Part shown: positions 35,977 through 45,169 of the stretch, piece by piece
Position numbering within the stretch: the stretch's first letter is position 1
How the letters are laid out: each line of letters starts with the position of its first letter
Source: Ga0077555 sp050187415
Lineage (GTDB): Bacteria > Pseudomonadota > Alphaproteobacteria > Rhizobiales > Hyphomicrobiaceae
Assembly (NCBI GenBank): GCA_050187415.1
Contig: JBFWXN010000018.1
Span: forward strand, 1 to 64,000
Reading direction: 5' to 3'
Length of the DNA: 64,000 nt
The notes under the pieces: generated by a model
What the model was told of the DNA's origin: nothing
Databases searched by the model: none
Seen by the model: the letters and a program-made list of their open reading frames with translations, nothing else
Made by a program: the position numbers and the translations under genes

Positions 35977-37074
35977 TCATTCTGCGGCCTGCGCAGGCTC
36001 GATCGCCTCCCACTTTTTGACAACGGGAAGCACCTCCTTCGCGAACAGCTCGAGCCCCCTCTTCGAGACCTCGAACGGCGTGCCGCCGAAGCGGAAGGCC
36101 ACGTTCATTTCAAAGTCCCCGAGCAGCTTTCGACGCGCCTCGAGGTCGCGCAGGACCTTGTCGGGCGTGCCCCAGCTCGCGGCCTTCATGAAGCCGTCCA
36201 CAGCGGCCGCCAGGCCGCCGCCTTTGCGCGCGATCTCCGCCTTCTGCTGGTAGGAATCGTAACCTTTCACTTTGGCAAAGTGCTCGCCCAGGAACTCGTA
36301 ATGATAGAAGTTCGACTCGACGAACTTGCCCTGATATTTCCGGGCCTCCTCCTCGCAGGCGGCGAGGTCCGTGCTCATCACCGCGAATTCCGTCAGCATC
36401 GGCGTCGGCGGCTTGGTGCCGTGGTATTTCCGGTGCAGCTCCCTCCCCCGATCGATCATGGGCTTTCGCATATCCCATGGCCGATCCGCGAACATCACCA
36501 TGTGCGCCCCCAGCTTGGCGGCTGAATCGATCGAGTCCTCGCTCGATGCCACGGCATAGATTCGTCCCTCGAACGAATGCTGTGGGCGTGGCCTCAGCTC
36601 CGTTCTCGGCTGCTTGTAGAAGGTGCCGTCGCCTTCGATGAAGCCAGTTTTCAGCGCATCGACGATCATGTTGGCAGCTTCGTCGAAGCGTCCACGCGAC
36701 TGGCTCATGTCGAGCCGGAAGGCCTCGAACTCACGACGGGCAAGCCCGCGCCCCATGCCGAAACGAAAGCGCCCTCCGCACAGCATGTCGAGCACCGCCG
36801 CATTCTCCGCGACGCGCAGAGGATCGTGCCATGGCAGGATCACGGCCGCCGTGCCGACATCAATGTTCGGGCATTTCGCCGTCAGAAATGTCATCAGCTG
36901 GATATTGTCGGGAACGAACGAATAGTCGTTGAAGTGATGTTCAGCCGACCAAAGGCAGTCGAACCCGAGATCCGCAGCCATCTGCGCGAGACGGATTTCC
37001 TCGTCCCAAACTTGCTTGTCGGGACAGTTCTCCCAGCCGTAGCTGGCGAACACCATCATCATACCGACATCCAT
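35977..37074 (-). CDS. LLM-class flavin-dependent oxidoreductase
   Basis: A 365-residue luciferase-like monooxygenase: LGFDCLWSAEHHFNDYS (the AEHHF segment is typical of alkanal-monooxygenase-like alpha chains), GTAAVILPWHDPLRVAENAAVLD and FRFGMGRGLARREFEAF. GGAGGAAA lies before the ATG. It precedes a CaiB/BaiF CoA transferase by 126 nt on the same strand. Third LLM enzyme in the window, only distantly similar to the two at 7607-9740. Confidence 0.88.
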   Translation of the reverse strand: MDVGMMMVFASYGWENCPDKQVWDEEIRLAQMAADLGFDCLWSAEHHFNDYSFVPDNIQLMTFLTAKCPNIDVGTAAVILPWHDPLRVAENAAVLDMLCGGRFRFGMGRGLARREFEAFRLDMSQSRGRFDEAANMIVDALKTGFIEGDGTFYKQPRTELRPRPQHSFEGRIYAVASSEDSIDSAAKLGAHMVMFADRPWDMRKPMIDRGRELHRKYHGTKPPTPMLTEFAVMSTDLAACEEEARKYQGKFVESNFYHYEFLGEHFAKVKGYDSYQQKAEIARKGGGLAAAVDGFMKAASWGTPDKVLRDLEARRKLLGDFEMNVAFRFGGTPFEVSKRGLELFAKEVLPVVKKWEAIEPAQAAE

Positions 37075-37264
37075 GCGCGTTTCCTCCGGAGTGCGTGTTC
37101 GGTCATTCTTGTCCGGACAGCATCGTCACATGCAGGTCGCTCCAGGGCAAGCCGGCCGGGCCACCCCTTCCCCGCCCGTCGACGCAGCGACACACTTCGA
37201 TTGCTGAACCTCCTCGCCAGTGTCTACGTTCGCGCAGGGGCGTGACGGCATCGGAGACGGCGAC

Positions 37265-37813
37265 ATGCGACTGCAAAAACTCGAGTACAGCCAGACATCA
37301 CCCGAGCAGAAGCAGATATGGGACGAGATCGCGGCGGGTCCGCGCGGCAAGCTGCATGGACCGTTCTTCATCTGGTTGCACAGCCCGGAGCTATTGAGCC
37401 GTGGCGAGAAGCTCGGTCTATACGCGCGTTACCAGTCGAGCTTGCCATCACGCCTGTCGGAGTTGTGCATCCTCATCATGGCTTCGCACTGGAAATGCGC
37501 CGGCGAATGGATCGACCACCAGCCGATCGCCGTTCGTGAGGGTATCGATGCCTCCGCACTCGACGCGTTGCGCAGAGCCAAGCCGGCATCGTTCGGCAAA
37601 GAGGACGAGATCGCAACTTATGAGCTGGCGCAGGAACTGCTCGCGACCCGAGAGGTATCCGACGCGACCTACGCAAGGGCGAAGGCTGCTCTCGGCGAGC
37701 GCGGGGTGCTCGATGTCGTCGCAGTGTTCGGCTACTACACGCTCATCGCAATGAGCATGAAGACGTTCGCAATGCGACCCGACGGCGTCACTGATCCGTT
37801 TGCCGATCGCTAG
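37265..37813 (+). CDS. Carboxymuconolactone decarboxylase-family protein
   Basis: A 182-residue AhpD/CMD-fold protein. SRLSELCILIMASHWKCAGEWIDH resembles the family's helical active-site segment, with a single Cys where AhpD has CxxC, so peroxidase activity of the AhpD type is unlikely. The LDVVAVFGYYTLIAMSM helix is also typical. ATG 37265 with GGAG upstream is preferred over GTG 37220. It is divergent from the LLM gene. Confidence 0.78.
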   Translation: MRLQKLEYSQTSPEQKQIWDEIAAGPRGKLHGPFFIWLHSPELLSRGEKLGLYARYQSSLPSRLSELCILIMASHWKCAGEWIDHQPIAVREGIDASALDALRRAKPASFGKEDEIATYELAQELLATREVSDATYARAKAALGERGVLDVVAVFGYYTLIAMSMKTFAMRPDGVTDPFADR

Positions 37814-37879
37814 CGCGGCATTTGCGTCGGAGCAGGGACGGCTCACGCGCGGGCCCGCCCCTGTCGCCGCCGATAGGGC

Positions 37880-39022
37880 TCAGGCACCCTTGCCTTCGAA
37901 CAGCTCCCGGATGCGTGAGAAAAACCCACTCGACTCCGGGCTCGTGCCCTTGTGGCTGTCCTTCTCGAACTCCTGCAACAGCTCGCGCTGGCGCTTGGTC
38001 AGGTTCTTGGGCGTCTCGACCTCTACCTGAATATACATGTCGCCCCTGACATTGGAGCGAAGTACCGGCATGCCCTTGCCCTTGATCCGGAACTGTTTGC
38101 CGGTCTCTGTCCCTGCCGGGACCGTGACCGCCACACGGCTGTTGTCCAGCAGCGGTACGTCGATCGATCCCCCGAGCGCCGCCGTCGTCATCGCGATCGG
38201 CACGCGACAGAAGACATCCGCGCCATCGCGCTGGAAGAATTCGTGCGGCTTGATCGAAAGGAAGATGTAGAGGTCCCCGGTCGGCCCGCCGCGTTGGCCG
38301 ACTTCGCCTTCGCCGGCGAGGCGGATGCGCGTGCCGTCCTCGACTCCTGCCGGAATCGAGACCTGCAACGTTCGCTCCTTCGTCACCCGCCCGGCGCCGT
38401 GACAGTTGGCGCAGGGGTCCTCGATGATTTCCCCGCGGCCTTGGCAGGACGGGCAGACGCGCTCGATCGTAAAAAAACCCTGGCTCGCGCGAACCTTCCC
38501 CTGTCCTTGACACGTTGGGCAGGGCGACGGCCGGGTGCCGGGCTTCGCGCCGGAGCCCGAGCAGGTTTCGCAGCCGACGGTGGTCGGCACCTTGATTGTC
38601 GCCTGCTTGCCCATGAAGGCTTCGGCCAGCGTGATCTCCATGTTGTAGCGGATATCCGCGCCCCGCTCGCGACCCGAGCGCCCACGGGGACCGCGCCGGC
38701 CACCCATGAATTCACCGAAAAGATCGTCGAAGATGTCCGACATCGACGAAGCGAAGTCGGGGCCGAAGCCACCGCTGCCACCGGGACCGCGCCCGCCTTC
38801 GAAGGCCGCATGTCCAAACTGGTCGTAGGCCGCCCGCTTTTGCGGGTCCTTGAGTGCCTCGTAGGCTTCGTTCAGTTCTTTGAATTTCTGCTCGGACGCC
38901 TTTTCGCCTGGGTTGCGATCCGGATGGTGTTCTTTGGCGAGCTTGCGAAAGGCGCTTTTCAGCTCCTGCTCGGACGCGCCCCGAGACACGCCGAGGATCT
39001 CGTAATAGTCGCGTTTGGCCAT
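37880..39022 (-). CDS. dnaJ: Chaperone DnaJ
   Basis: A 380-residue type I J-protein, co-chaperone of DnaK. The N-terminal J domain carries HPD in KEHHPDRNPG, followed by a Gly/Phe-rich linker and four zinc-finger repeats (CETCSGSG, CPTCQGQG, CPSCQGRG, CANCHGAG), then the C-terminal substrate-binding domains. Located 172 nt downstream of dnaK on the same strand; a hairpin lies between them, so expression may be partly uncoupled. Confidence 0.97.
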   Translation of the reverse strand: MAKRDYYEILGVSRGASEQELKSAFRKLAKEHHPDRNPGEKASEQKFKELNEAYEALKDPQKRAAYDQFGHAAFEGGRGPGGSGGFGPDFASSMSDIFDDLFGEFMGGRRGPRGRSGRERGADIRYNMEITLAEAFMGKQATIKVPTTVGCETCSGSGAKPGTRPSPCPTCQGQGKVRASQGFFTIERVCPSCQGRGEIIEDPCANCHGAGRVTKERTLQVSIPAGVEDGTRIRLAGEGEVGQRGGPTGDLYIFLSIKPHEFFQRDGADVFCRVPIAMTTAALGGSIDVPLLDNSRVAVTVPAGTETGKQFRIKGKGMPVLRSNVRGDMYIQVEVETPKNLTKRQRELLQEFEKDSHKGTSPESSGFFSRIRELFEGKGA

Positions 39023-39110
39023 CTGCCGAATTCCTAGCCCCTGCCCCGATTGTGCCGGTCACGCTGACCCGAAACATCCCTCAGTGCAAACATTGGCCCT
39101 GCAAAAGCTG

Positions 39111-39140
39111 GGCCCGCCCTCCAGATGAAGGGCAGGCCCC
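39111..39140 (-). terminator. Hairpin between dnaK and dnaJ
   Basis: An 11-bp stem with one mismatch (GGGCCCGCCCT with AGGGCAGGCCC) and an 8-nt loop, followed on the minus strand by AGCTTTTGC. It may be a terminator, attenuator or mRNA-processing hairpin that lowers dnaJ relative to dnaK. Confidence 0.55.
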
Positions 39141-39194
39141 TGCGTTTTGGCGGCTGGTGAGGACCGTCATGACAAGTCCGCTGCGCCGCCGGGC

Positions 39195-41147
39195 TCAGGC
39201 TGACTTCTTCTTATCGTCTTGGACCTCCTCGAAGTCCGCATCGACGACATTGTCATCCGACTTGGCTCTGGGGCCCGATCCACCTGGACCGCCGGGACCG
39301 CTGTCCGGATCGCCTTCGTTCCCATCGCCCTTGCCGCCGGCCGCATAGATCGCTTCGCCGAGCTTCATCGAGGCCTGCATCAGTGCGTTGCTGGCTTCCT
39401 TGATCGTCTCGGCATCGTCGGTCCCCATGGCCTCCTTGAGCTTGGCGAGTGCACCTTCGATCGCGGTCTTGTCGGCATCCGCGATCTTGTCGCCGTGCTC
39501 CTTCAGATCCTTTTCCACCTGGCCCGTGAAATGATCGGCTTGGTTTCGGGCTTCGACCAGCGCGCGCTTCTTTGCGTCTTCATCCTTGTGCGCTTCGGCT
39601 TCCTCGGTCATCCGCTTGATGTCGGCATCAGAGAGGCCACCGGACGCCTGGATCCTGATCGACTGCTCCTTACTGGTCTTCTTGTCCTTGGCCGACACAT
39701 GCACGATACCGTTGGCGTCGATGTCGAACGTGACTTCGATCTGCGGCACGCCGCGCGGCGCCGGCGGGATACCGTCAAGATCGAAACGCCCTAGGTGCTT
39801 GTTATCGGCAGCCATTTCGCGCTCGCCTTGGTAGACGTTGATCGTCACCGCGCGCTGCGCATCCTCGGCCGTCGAGAACACCTGACTTTTCTTCGTCGGG
39901 ATCGTCGTGTTGCGTTCGATCAGGCGAGTAAACACGCCGCCGAGCGTCTCGATGCCGAGCGACAGCGGTGTCACGTCGAGCAGCAGCACGTCTTTGACGT
40001 CGCCCTTGAGCACGCCGCCTTGGATTGCCGCACCGACGGCCACCACCTCGTCAGGGTTGACGCCCTTGTGGGGTTCCTTGCCGAACAGCTTCTTCACCTC
40101 GGCCTGCACGCGCGGCATACGCGTCATACCGCCAACGAGCACCACCTCATCGATTTCGGCAGCCTTGAGTCCGGCATCCTTGATGGCCTGCTCGCACGGC
40201 GGCATCGTCCGCAAGATCAGATCTTCGACCAGGCTCTCGAGCTTGGCGCGCGTAAGCTTCATCGTCAGATGCAACGGCGACTGGGTCTGCGGGCTCATCG
40301 AGATGAACGGCAGGTTGATCTCGGTCTGCTGCGCACTCGACAGCTCGATCTTGGCCTTTTCCCCGGCTTCCTTGAGCCGCTGCAGCGCCAGACGATCGTT
40401 CCGGAGGTCGATCGCGTGCTCCTTCTTGAACTCGTCAGCAAGGTAGGTGACGAGTTTCATGTCGAAGTCTTCACCACCGAGGAACGTGTCACCGTTCGTC
40501 GACTTCACTTCGAACACGCCATCACCGATCTCGAGAACCGAGATGTCGAACGTGCCACCGCCGAGATCGTAGACGGCGATCGTCTTCGACGCCTGCTTCT
40601 TGTCGAGACCATAGGCGAGCGCCGCTGCCGTCGGTTCGTTGATGATGCGCAACACCTCGAGGCCCGCGATCTTGCCGGCATCTTTTGTTGCTTGACGCTG
40701 TGCATCGTTGAAGTAGGCGGGAACCGTTATGACCGCCTGCGTCACCGGCTGGCCGAGATAAGCCTCCGCCGTCTCCTTCATCTTCACGAGAATGTCTGCA
40801 GAAACCTGCTGCGGCGAATACTGCTTGCCGCGCGCCTCGACCCACGCGTCGCCGTTCTTGCCCTCTGTAATCTTGTACGGGACGAGCTTCTTGTCCTTCT
40901 CCACCAGCGGATCGGCATATCGGCGGCCAATCAGGCGCTTGATGGCGAACAGAGTGTTGGTCGGGTTCGTCACCGCCTGGCGCTTGGCTGGCAGGCCGAC
41001 GAGACGCTCGCCATCCTCCGTGAATGCGACGATGGAAGGGGTTGTGTTGGCACCCTCGGCATTCGGAATGACTTTTGGCTGCCCGCCTTCCATCACGGCG
41101 ACACAGGAATTGGTCGTTCCGAGATCAATCCCAATCACTTTAGACAT
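39195..41147 (-). CDS. dnaK: Chaperone DnaK (Hsp70)
   Basis: A 650-residue Hsp70. VIGIDLGTTNSCVAVMEGG is the ATPase start, TVPAYFNDAQRQATKDAG, AVYDLGGGTFDISVLEIGDGVF and VLVGGMTRMPRVQ follow; the linker DVLLLDVTPLSLGIETLGG leads to the substrate-binding domain, and the C-terminal DDNVVDADFEEVQDDKKK tail is typical of bacterial DnaK. Its upstream region holds a putative promoter with an N9-spaced inverted repeat. Confidence 0.98.
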   Translation of the reverse strand: MSKVIGIDLGTTNSCVAVMEGGQPKVIPNAEGANTTPSIVAFTEDGERLVGLPAKRQAVTNPTNTLFAIKRLIGRRYADPLVEKDKKLVPYKITEGKNGDAWVEARGKQYSPQQVSADILVKMKETAEAYLGQPVTQAVITVPAYFNDAQRQATKDAGKIAGLEVLRIINEPTAAALAYGLDKKQASKTIAVYDLGGGTFDISVLEIGDGVFEVKSTNGDTFLGGEDFDMKLVTYLADEFKKEHAIDLRNDRLALQRLKEAGEKAKIELSSAQQTEINLPFISMSPQTQSPLHLTMKLTRAKLESLVEDLILRTMPPCEQAIKDAGLKAAEIDEVVLVGGMTRMPRVQAEVKKLFGKEPHKGVNPDEVVAVGAAIQGGVLKGDVKDVLLLDVTPLSLGIETLGGVFTRLIERNTTIPTKKSQVFSTAEDAQRAVTINVYQGEREMAADNKHLGRFDLDGIPPAPRGVPQIEVTFDIDANGIVHVSAKDKKTSKEQSIRIQASGGLSDADIKRMTEEAEAHKDEDAKKRALVEARNQADHFTGQVEKDLKEHGDKIADADKTAIEGALAKLKEAMGTDDAETIKEASNALMQASMKLGEAIYAAGGKGDGNEGDPDSGPGGPGGSGPRAKSDDNVVDADFEEVQDDKKKSA

Positions 41148-41303
41148 GTCGTAGCTGTCCTTCTTGTTGCGGCGAACCGATCAGACCCGTTTGCGATAGC
41201 TGCACTGTTCAGCGCCGCGCACGCGTTGGCATCCAATGCTCCGGTTGCTCCTGATTGGAGTCCGGATGCGGCCCCCTAGAGCTGTCTTCGACGACAATCC
41301 GCT

Positions 41304-41336
41304 ATATAGGTGTGGCCGTTAGGCCCCGCAACGGCC
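41304..41336 (-). promoter_or_regulatory. Putative dnaK promoter with overlapping inverted repeat
   Basis: On the minus strand TTGCGG (41331-41326) and CTATAT (41309-41304) are spaced 16 nt, a plausible -35/-10 pair about 155 nt before the dnaK start. A perfect GGCCGTT-N9-AACGGCC inverted repeat (41314-41336) covers the -35 and spacer. The N9 spacing recalls CIRCE, the HrcA operator, but the arms do not match its GCACTC/GAGTGC consensus. Confidence 0.4.
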
Positions 41337-41412
41337 GGATGCGCGTTCTGCTGCGTAAATTCACCCAGATCGCCCCCCTTGCCCCACGTCTCCAACTCTT
41401 AGGGTCGAAACG

Positions 41413-42024
41413 ATGATTCCACAAGGTTTTAGCTACCACACCGGCTACCTCGATGTCGCCCGCCAGAAACGCATTCTCACAGCTGTCCGCGCCGTTGTGG
41501 CGCATTCGCCATTCTACACGCCGACAATGCCGCGGTCCGGCAAACCCTTGAGCGTCCGGATGACGAACTGCGGTCCGCTCGGCTGGTTGACCGACAAAGA
41601 CGGCGGGTATCGCTATCAGCCGACGCATCCCACGACCGGCGTCCCGTGGTTGCCGATACCTGCGGAGATACTCGACGTGTGGCGTGAACTGGCCGGCTAC
41701 CCACGGATGCCGGAGGCCTGCCTGATCAACTATTACGCCGGATCCAGCCGTCTCGGCAGCCACATCGACTCCGACGAGTCCGATACCGCGGCGCCCGTCG
41801 TGTCGCTGTCTCTGGGCGATGACGCTGTCTTCCACCTTGCCGGCACCAGGCGGACCGACCCGAAGCACCGCTTTACGCTTCGCTCGGGCGACGTGGTCGT
41901 CCTTGGCGGCGCCTCTCGCCTTGCCTATCACGGTGTCGACAAGATCTTGGCCGGCACATCGGATTTGCTGGCGGAAGGCGGGCGCATCAATCTCACGCTG
42001 CGCCGCGTGACCCTGCCCGCCTGA
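41413..42024 (+). CDS. alkB: AlkB-like 2-oxoglutarate/Fe(II) nucleic-acid demethylase
   Basis: A 203-residue AlkB, which oxidatively removes alkyl groups such as 1-methyladenine and 3-methylcytosine. NYYAGSSRLGSHIDSDE carries HxD (H117, D119), H173 is in LAYHGVD, and RINLTLRR holds R191 and R197 for 2-oxoglutarate and base recognition. PMPEACLINYY is also characteristic. It lies divergent from dnaK and convergent with grpE, not next to ada. Confidence 0.93.
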   Translation: MIPQGFSYHTGYLDVARQKRILTAVRAVVAHSPFYTPTMPRSGKPLSVRMTNCGPLGWLTDKDGGYRYQPTHPTTGVPWLPIPAEILDVWRELAGYPRMPEACLINYYAGSSRLGSHIDSDESDTAAPVVSLSLGDDAVFHLAGTRRTDPKHRFTLRSGDVVVLGGASRLAYHGVDKILAGTSDLLAEGGRINLTLRRVTLPA

Positions 42025-42070
42025 GTGTCGTCTCCCGCGCCTCGGACCGGTCGCGATCGGCGTCGTCGAC

Positions 42071-42835
42071 CTAGGCGGTCGCGTCACCATACCCGCCACC
42101 GTCCGTGCCCGCCTTCTTGCTCGAGCCCTCGCCAACTTCCGGCGCTGTGCCGCTGTCGGCCGCTTTCGCCGCCTCCGGGGGCGGTGGTATATCTCCGGCC
42201 ACCGCCTCGGCCGGCGCCGGCGGTTTCGCTCCGCCCTTGGAGACCGCAACCATGGCGGGCCGCAACACACGCTCCTCGAGCATATATCCGGACTGAAAGA
42301 CTTGCGTGACCGAGCCTGCCGGCACCTCGTCGGACGGAACCTCGACCACCGCCTGATGGTGATGCGGATCGAACGGCTCGCCCTTCGGATCGACGCGCCT
42401 GACGCCATGCCGACCAAGAACCGACAGCAACTCTCGCTCGATCATCGTGACGCCTTCGTAAAAGCTCTTCAGCGCCGCGTCCTGCTCGACGGCGCGCTGC
42501 GGCAGGGCTTCGATGGCACGCTGCACGTTGTCGCCGACGCCGACGATGTCGCGGGCGAACTTGGTGATGGCGAACTTGGCCTGATCGGCCTTTTCACGCT
42601 CCAGCCGCTTGCGCACATTGTCCATCTCGGCGTGCGCGCGCAGAAGCCTGTCCTTGAGCTCCGCCACCTCGGCCCTGAGCTGTGCCGCCTCACCGGCAAC
42701 CGTCGTTCGCATCGCGTCTTGCGGCACGTCTTCGGTTCCTACCGCCGGCTCCTTCGCTGGATTCTGCATGTCACCGCCTGGCCCGGCATGTGCCTTTGCC
42801 TCGTCTCCGCCCTCGAACTTCTTGTCGCTAGTCAT
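42071..42835 (-). CDS. grpE: Nucleotide exchange factor GrpE
   Basis: A 254-residue GrpE that releases ADP from DnaK. The long helix LRAEVAELKDRLLRAHAEMDNVRKR is followed by KFARDIVGVGDNVQRAIEAL and the beta domain FDPHHHQAVVEVPSDEVPAGSV with LEERVLRPAMVAVSKG. The C-terminal 45 residues are an unstructured Ala/Pro-rich extension, longer than usual. GAGAGG precedes the ATG. It lies 95 nt downstream of hrcA on the same strand. Confidence 0.95.
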   Translation of the reverse strand: MTSDKKFEGGDEAKAHAGPGGDMQNPAKEPAVGTEDVPQDAMRTTVAGEAAQLRAEVAELKDRLLRAHAEMDNVRKRLEREKADQAKFAITKFARDIVGVGDNVQRAIEALPQRAVEQDAALKSFYEGVTMIERELLSVLGRHGVRRVDPKGEPFDPHHHQAVVEVPSDEVPAGSVTQVFQSGYMLEERVLRPAMVAVSKGGAKPPAPAEAVAGDIPPPPEAAKAADSGTAPEVGEGSSKKAGTDGGGYGDATA

Positions 42836-42929
42836 AGGCCTCTCATTTCAGATGTCGCGACTGCGGCAGCCCACGGTGGCGCACACAGTCTGCCGTCTCG
42901 GCCGCTTGTCTTATCGCAGCCCTCGAAAA

Positions 42930-43988
42930 TCAAGTCAGCGCTTTGCCGACCAACCGCGCGGTATAGTCCACCATGGGGATGATCCGTGCATAGTTGATCC
43001 GCGTCGGCCCGATAACGCCGAGAACTCCGACCACCTTGGTTGTCTCGTCTCGGAACGGAGCCACGATCAGCGATGAGCCCGAGAGCGAGAACAATTTGTT
43101 CTCGGAGCCGATGAAGATACGAACGCCGTCGCCCTTTTCGGCCAAGCCAAGGAGATGGACGAGCTCCTTCTTGGATTCAAGATCGTCGAAAAGCTGACGA
43201 ACGCGCTCCAGGTCCTCCATCGCGCCCAGATCTTTGAGCAGGTTGCCCTGGCCGCGAACGAGGAGATTGCGCCGTTCGCCCTGCGACCCGGACCATGTCG
43301 CCAAGCCCGCCTCGACCACCTTTTTCGTGAGCTGATCGAGCTCCGCCTTCGCTTTGGCAAGCTCCGTCTCGATATGCGACTGCGCCTCCGCGATGCTCAG
43401 GCCTCTGACATTATGATTGAGATAGTTGGCTGCCTCGATCAGCGCGGACGGGGGGAGGCCTCGCGGCACCTGGATGACGCGGTTTTCGACCGTCTGATCC
43501 TCGCCGACCAGCACCACCAGTGCCTTGCCGGGCTCCAGCGCCACGAATTCGATGTGCTTCAGGCGCATGTCCTGCTTTTGGCTGAGCACCAGCCCGGCAC
43601 AGTGCGACAGGCCCGAGATCATTTCTCCGGCATCGGCCAGAACCTGCTCCATCGGCTTGCGTCGTCGCGCGGCCAGTTGCACCTCGATCTGGCGTCGCTC
43701 GTCTTCGGTCAGGTTGCCGACCTCGAGCAGACCGTCGACGAACAACCGAAGCCCGGTCTGCGTCGGCAACCGCCCCGCCGACGTGTGCGGCGCATAGATC
43801 AGCCCCAGATGCTCCAGGTCCGACATAACATTGCGCACGGAAGCAGGTGACAGCGAAATCGGCAGGTGGCGCGATAGATTGCGCGACCCGACCGGCTCCC
43901 CTGTCGTGAGGTAGCTTTCCACGATCTGCCGGAAAATCTCCCGCGATCGCTCGTTGAGCGTCTGAATTCCGGTTGGGTTCTGTCTCAT
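42930..43988 (-). CDS. hrcA: Heat-inducible transcription repressor HrcA
   Basis: A 352-residue HrcA, which represses chaperone genes by binding CIRCE. The winged helix (LNERSREIFRQIVESYLTTGEPVGSRNLS, then SPASVRNVMSDLEHLGLIYAPHTSAGRLPT) and the GAF-like dimerisation domain ending VLGVIGPTRINYARIIPMVDYTA are clear. ATG 43988 is preferred to an in-frame TTG at 44024. Divergent from rph, as in many alphaproteobacteria. I find no consensus CIRCE in the window, so its targets (typically groESL) lie elsewhere. Confidence 0.96.
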   Translation of the reverse strand: MRQNPTGIQTLNERSREIFRQIVESYLTTGEPVGSRNLSRHLPISLSPASVRNVMSDLEHLGLIYAPHTSAGRLPTQTGLRLFVDGLLEVGNLTEDERRQIEVQLAARRRKPMEQVLADAGEMISGLSHCAGLVLSQKQDMRLKHIEFVALEPGKALVVLVGEDQTVENRVIQVPRGLPPSALIEAANYLNHNVRGLSIAEAQSHIETELAKAKAELDQLTKKVVEAGLATWSGSQGERRNLLVRGQGNLLKDLGAMEDLERVRQLFDDLESKKELVHLLGLAEKGDGVRIFIGSENKLFSLSGSSLIVAPFRDETTKVVGVLGVIGPTRINYARIIPMVDYTARLVGKALT

Positions 43989-44332
43989 TTGCCCATGGTC
44001 GCCCGTAACCGGGATGGCGATCAAACACGAAAGCTAGGCATCGCACAGCTTTACGTCAATATCTGCCCGCAGTGACGGATCTGAAGCTCGCCCCACGATT
44101 TGACGCAGGCTCGGAGATAACCTGAAGTTGAAATACTTACGATAAATCATATGGATACGAATTACCAGGTCGATCCCATATGCCCTTCGCCGCCTGCTCC
44201 GAATGATGACGCAACTCGGAATCGGACCTCCAGCCACACCACTGCACGGTATTGGTTGATTAGGACCACACGCTCCACTAGCTTCCCCCGATCCTCCCAA
44301 GGGATGGCCCAGTCAACAGCGAGCCTTAGAAA
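43989..44332. other. hrcA-rph divergent intergenic region
   Basis: 344 bp with a relatively AT-rich core around 44115-44170. No gene seen, and no CIRCE-like GCACTC-N-GAGTGC repeat. It presumably holds the divergent hrcA and rph promoters. Confidence 0.5.
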
Positions 44333-45046
44333 ATGCGTCCATCAAAGCGGCTGCCGGACGAGCTGCGCCGCGTATCGTTCGATCGCGCGGTGTCGATGCA
44401 TGCCGAGGGGTCGTGTCTCATCAAATTCGGCAATACCCACGTGCTTTGCATGGCAAGCTTGGAAGAGCGCGTACCTCCCTGGCTCAAAGGCCAAGGCCGC
44501 GGCTGGGTCACGGCCGAATATTCGATGCTGCCCCGTGCCACCAATGAGCGCACGCGGCGCGAAGTGACAACCGGGCATCCGTCCGGACGCACTCAGGAAA
44601 TTCAGCGGCTCATTGGCCGAGCCCTTCGCGCCGTAATCGATCTCAAGGCCCTTGGGGAACGCCAGATCACCGTCGATTGTGATGTGATTCAGGCCGATGG
44701 TGGCACACGCACAGCCGCCATAACGGGCGCCTGGGTCGCACTTCACGATTGCCTCCAGTGGATGCGCCAGCGCGATATGGTGAAGGATAACGTCATCCGC
44801 GATCAGGTCGCTGCCATTTCGTGCGGTATCTTCAAGGGACAACCGGTGCTCGATCTCGAATATGTCGAGGACTCCAACGCCGACGCGGACGCAAATTTCG
44901 TCATGACCGGTCAAGGCGGCCTCGTGGAAATCCAAGCGACCGCCGAGACGGTGGCATTTCGCGAGGAGACGTTTGCCGAGTTGCAGGCGCTCGCCAAGAA
45001 GGGTATCGGCGAGTTGCTCGCCTTGCAGAAGCTCACTGTCGCCTGA
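44333..45046 (+). CDS. rph: Ribonuclease PH
   Basis: A 237-residue phosphorolytic 3'-5' exoribonuclease for tRNA 3'-end trimming (EC 2.7.7.56). RPSKRLPDELRRVSFDRAVSMHAEGSCLIKFGNT-type start, then EYSMLPRATNERTRREVTTG, GRTQEIQRLIGRALRAV, VDCDVIQADGGTRTAAITGA and LDLEYVEDSNADADANFVMTG are all diagnostic. It starts a plus-strand run of rph, VOC, rdgB and hemW. Confidence 0.97.
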   Translation: MRPSKRLPDELRRVSFDRAVSMHAEGSCLIKFGNTHVLCMASLEERVPPWLKGQGRGWVTAEYSMLPRATNERTRREVTTGHPSGRTQEIQRLIGRALRAVIDLKALGERQITVDCDVIQADGGTRTAAITGAWVALHDCLQWMRQRDMVKDNVIRDQVAAISCGIFKGQPVLDLEYVEDSNADADANFVMTGQGGLVEIQATAETVAFREETFAELQALAKKGIGELLALQKLTVA

Positions 45047-45169
45047 GCGTCCACGGTTGGCCGGGCCCAGGCTGATTGCTCGCGCGCAAGCAGATCTCCG
45101 CTCGTCGGTGATCGTCCAGACCGCGGCGTGCCGATGCGCATCGCCTTGCTGACGGAAAGGAGCAGCCTC

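Noticed and set aside
41302..42417. A 371-residue minus-strand open frame over alkB and grpE
   Set aside because: Arg/Pro-rich shadow; alkB on the plus strand has all catalytic residues.
43989..44332. CIRCE operator between hrcA and rph
   Set aside because: No TTAGCACTC-N9-GAGTGCTAA-like repeat found by eye on either strand.
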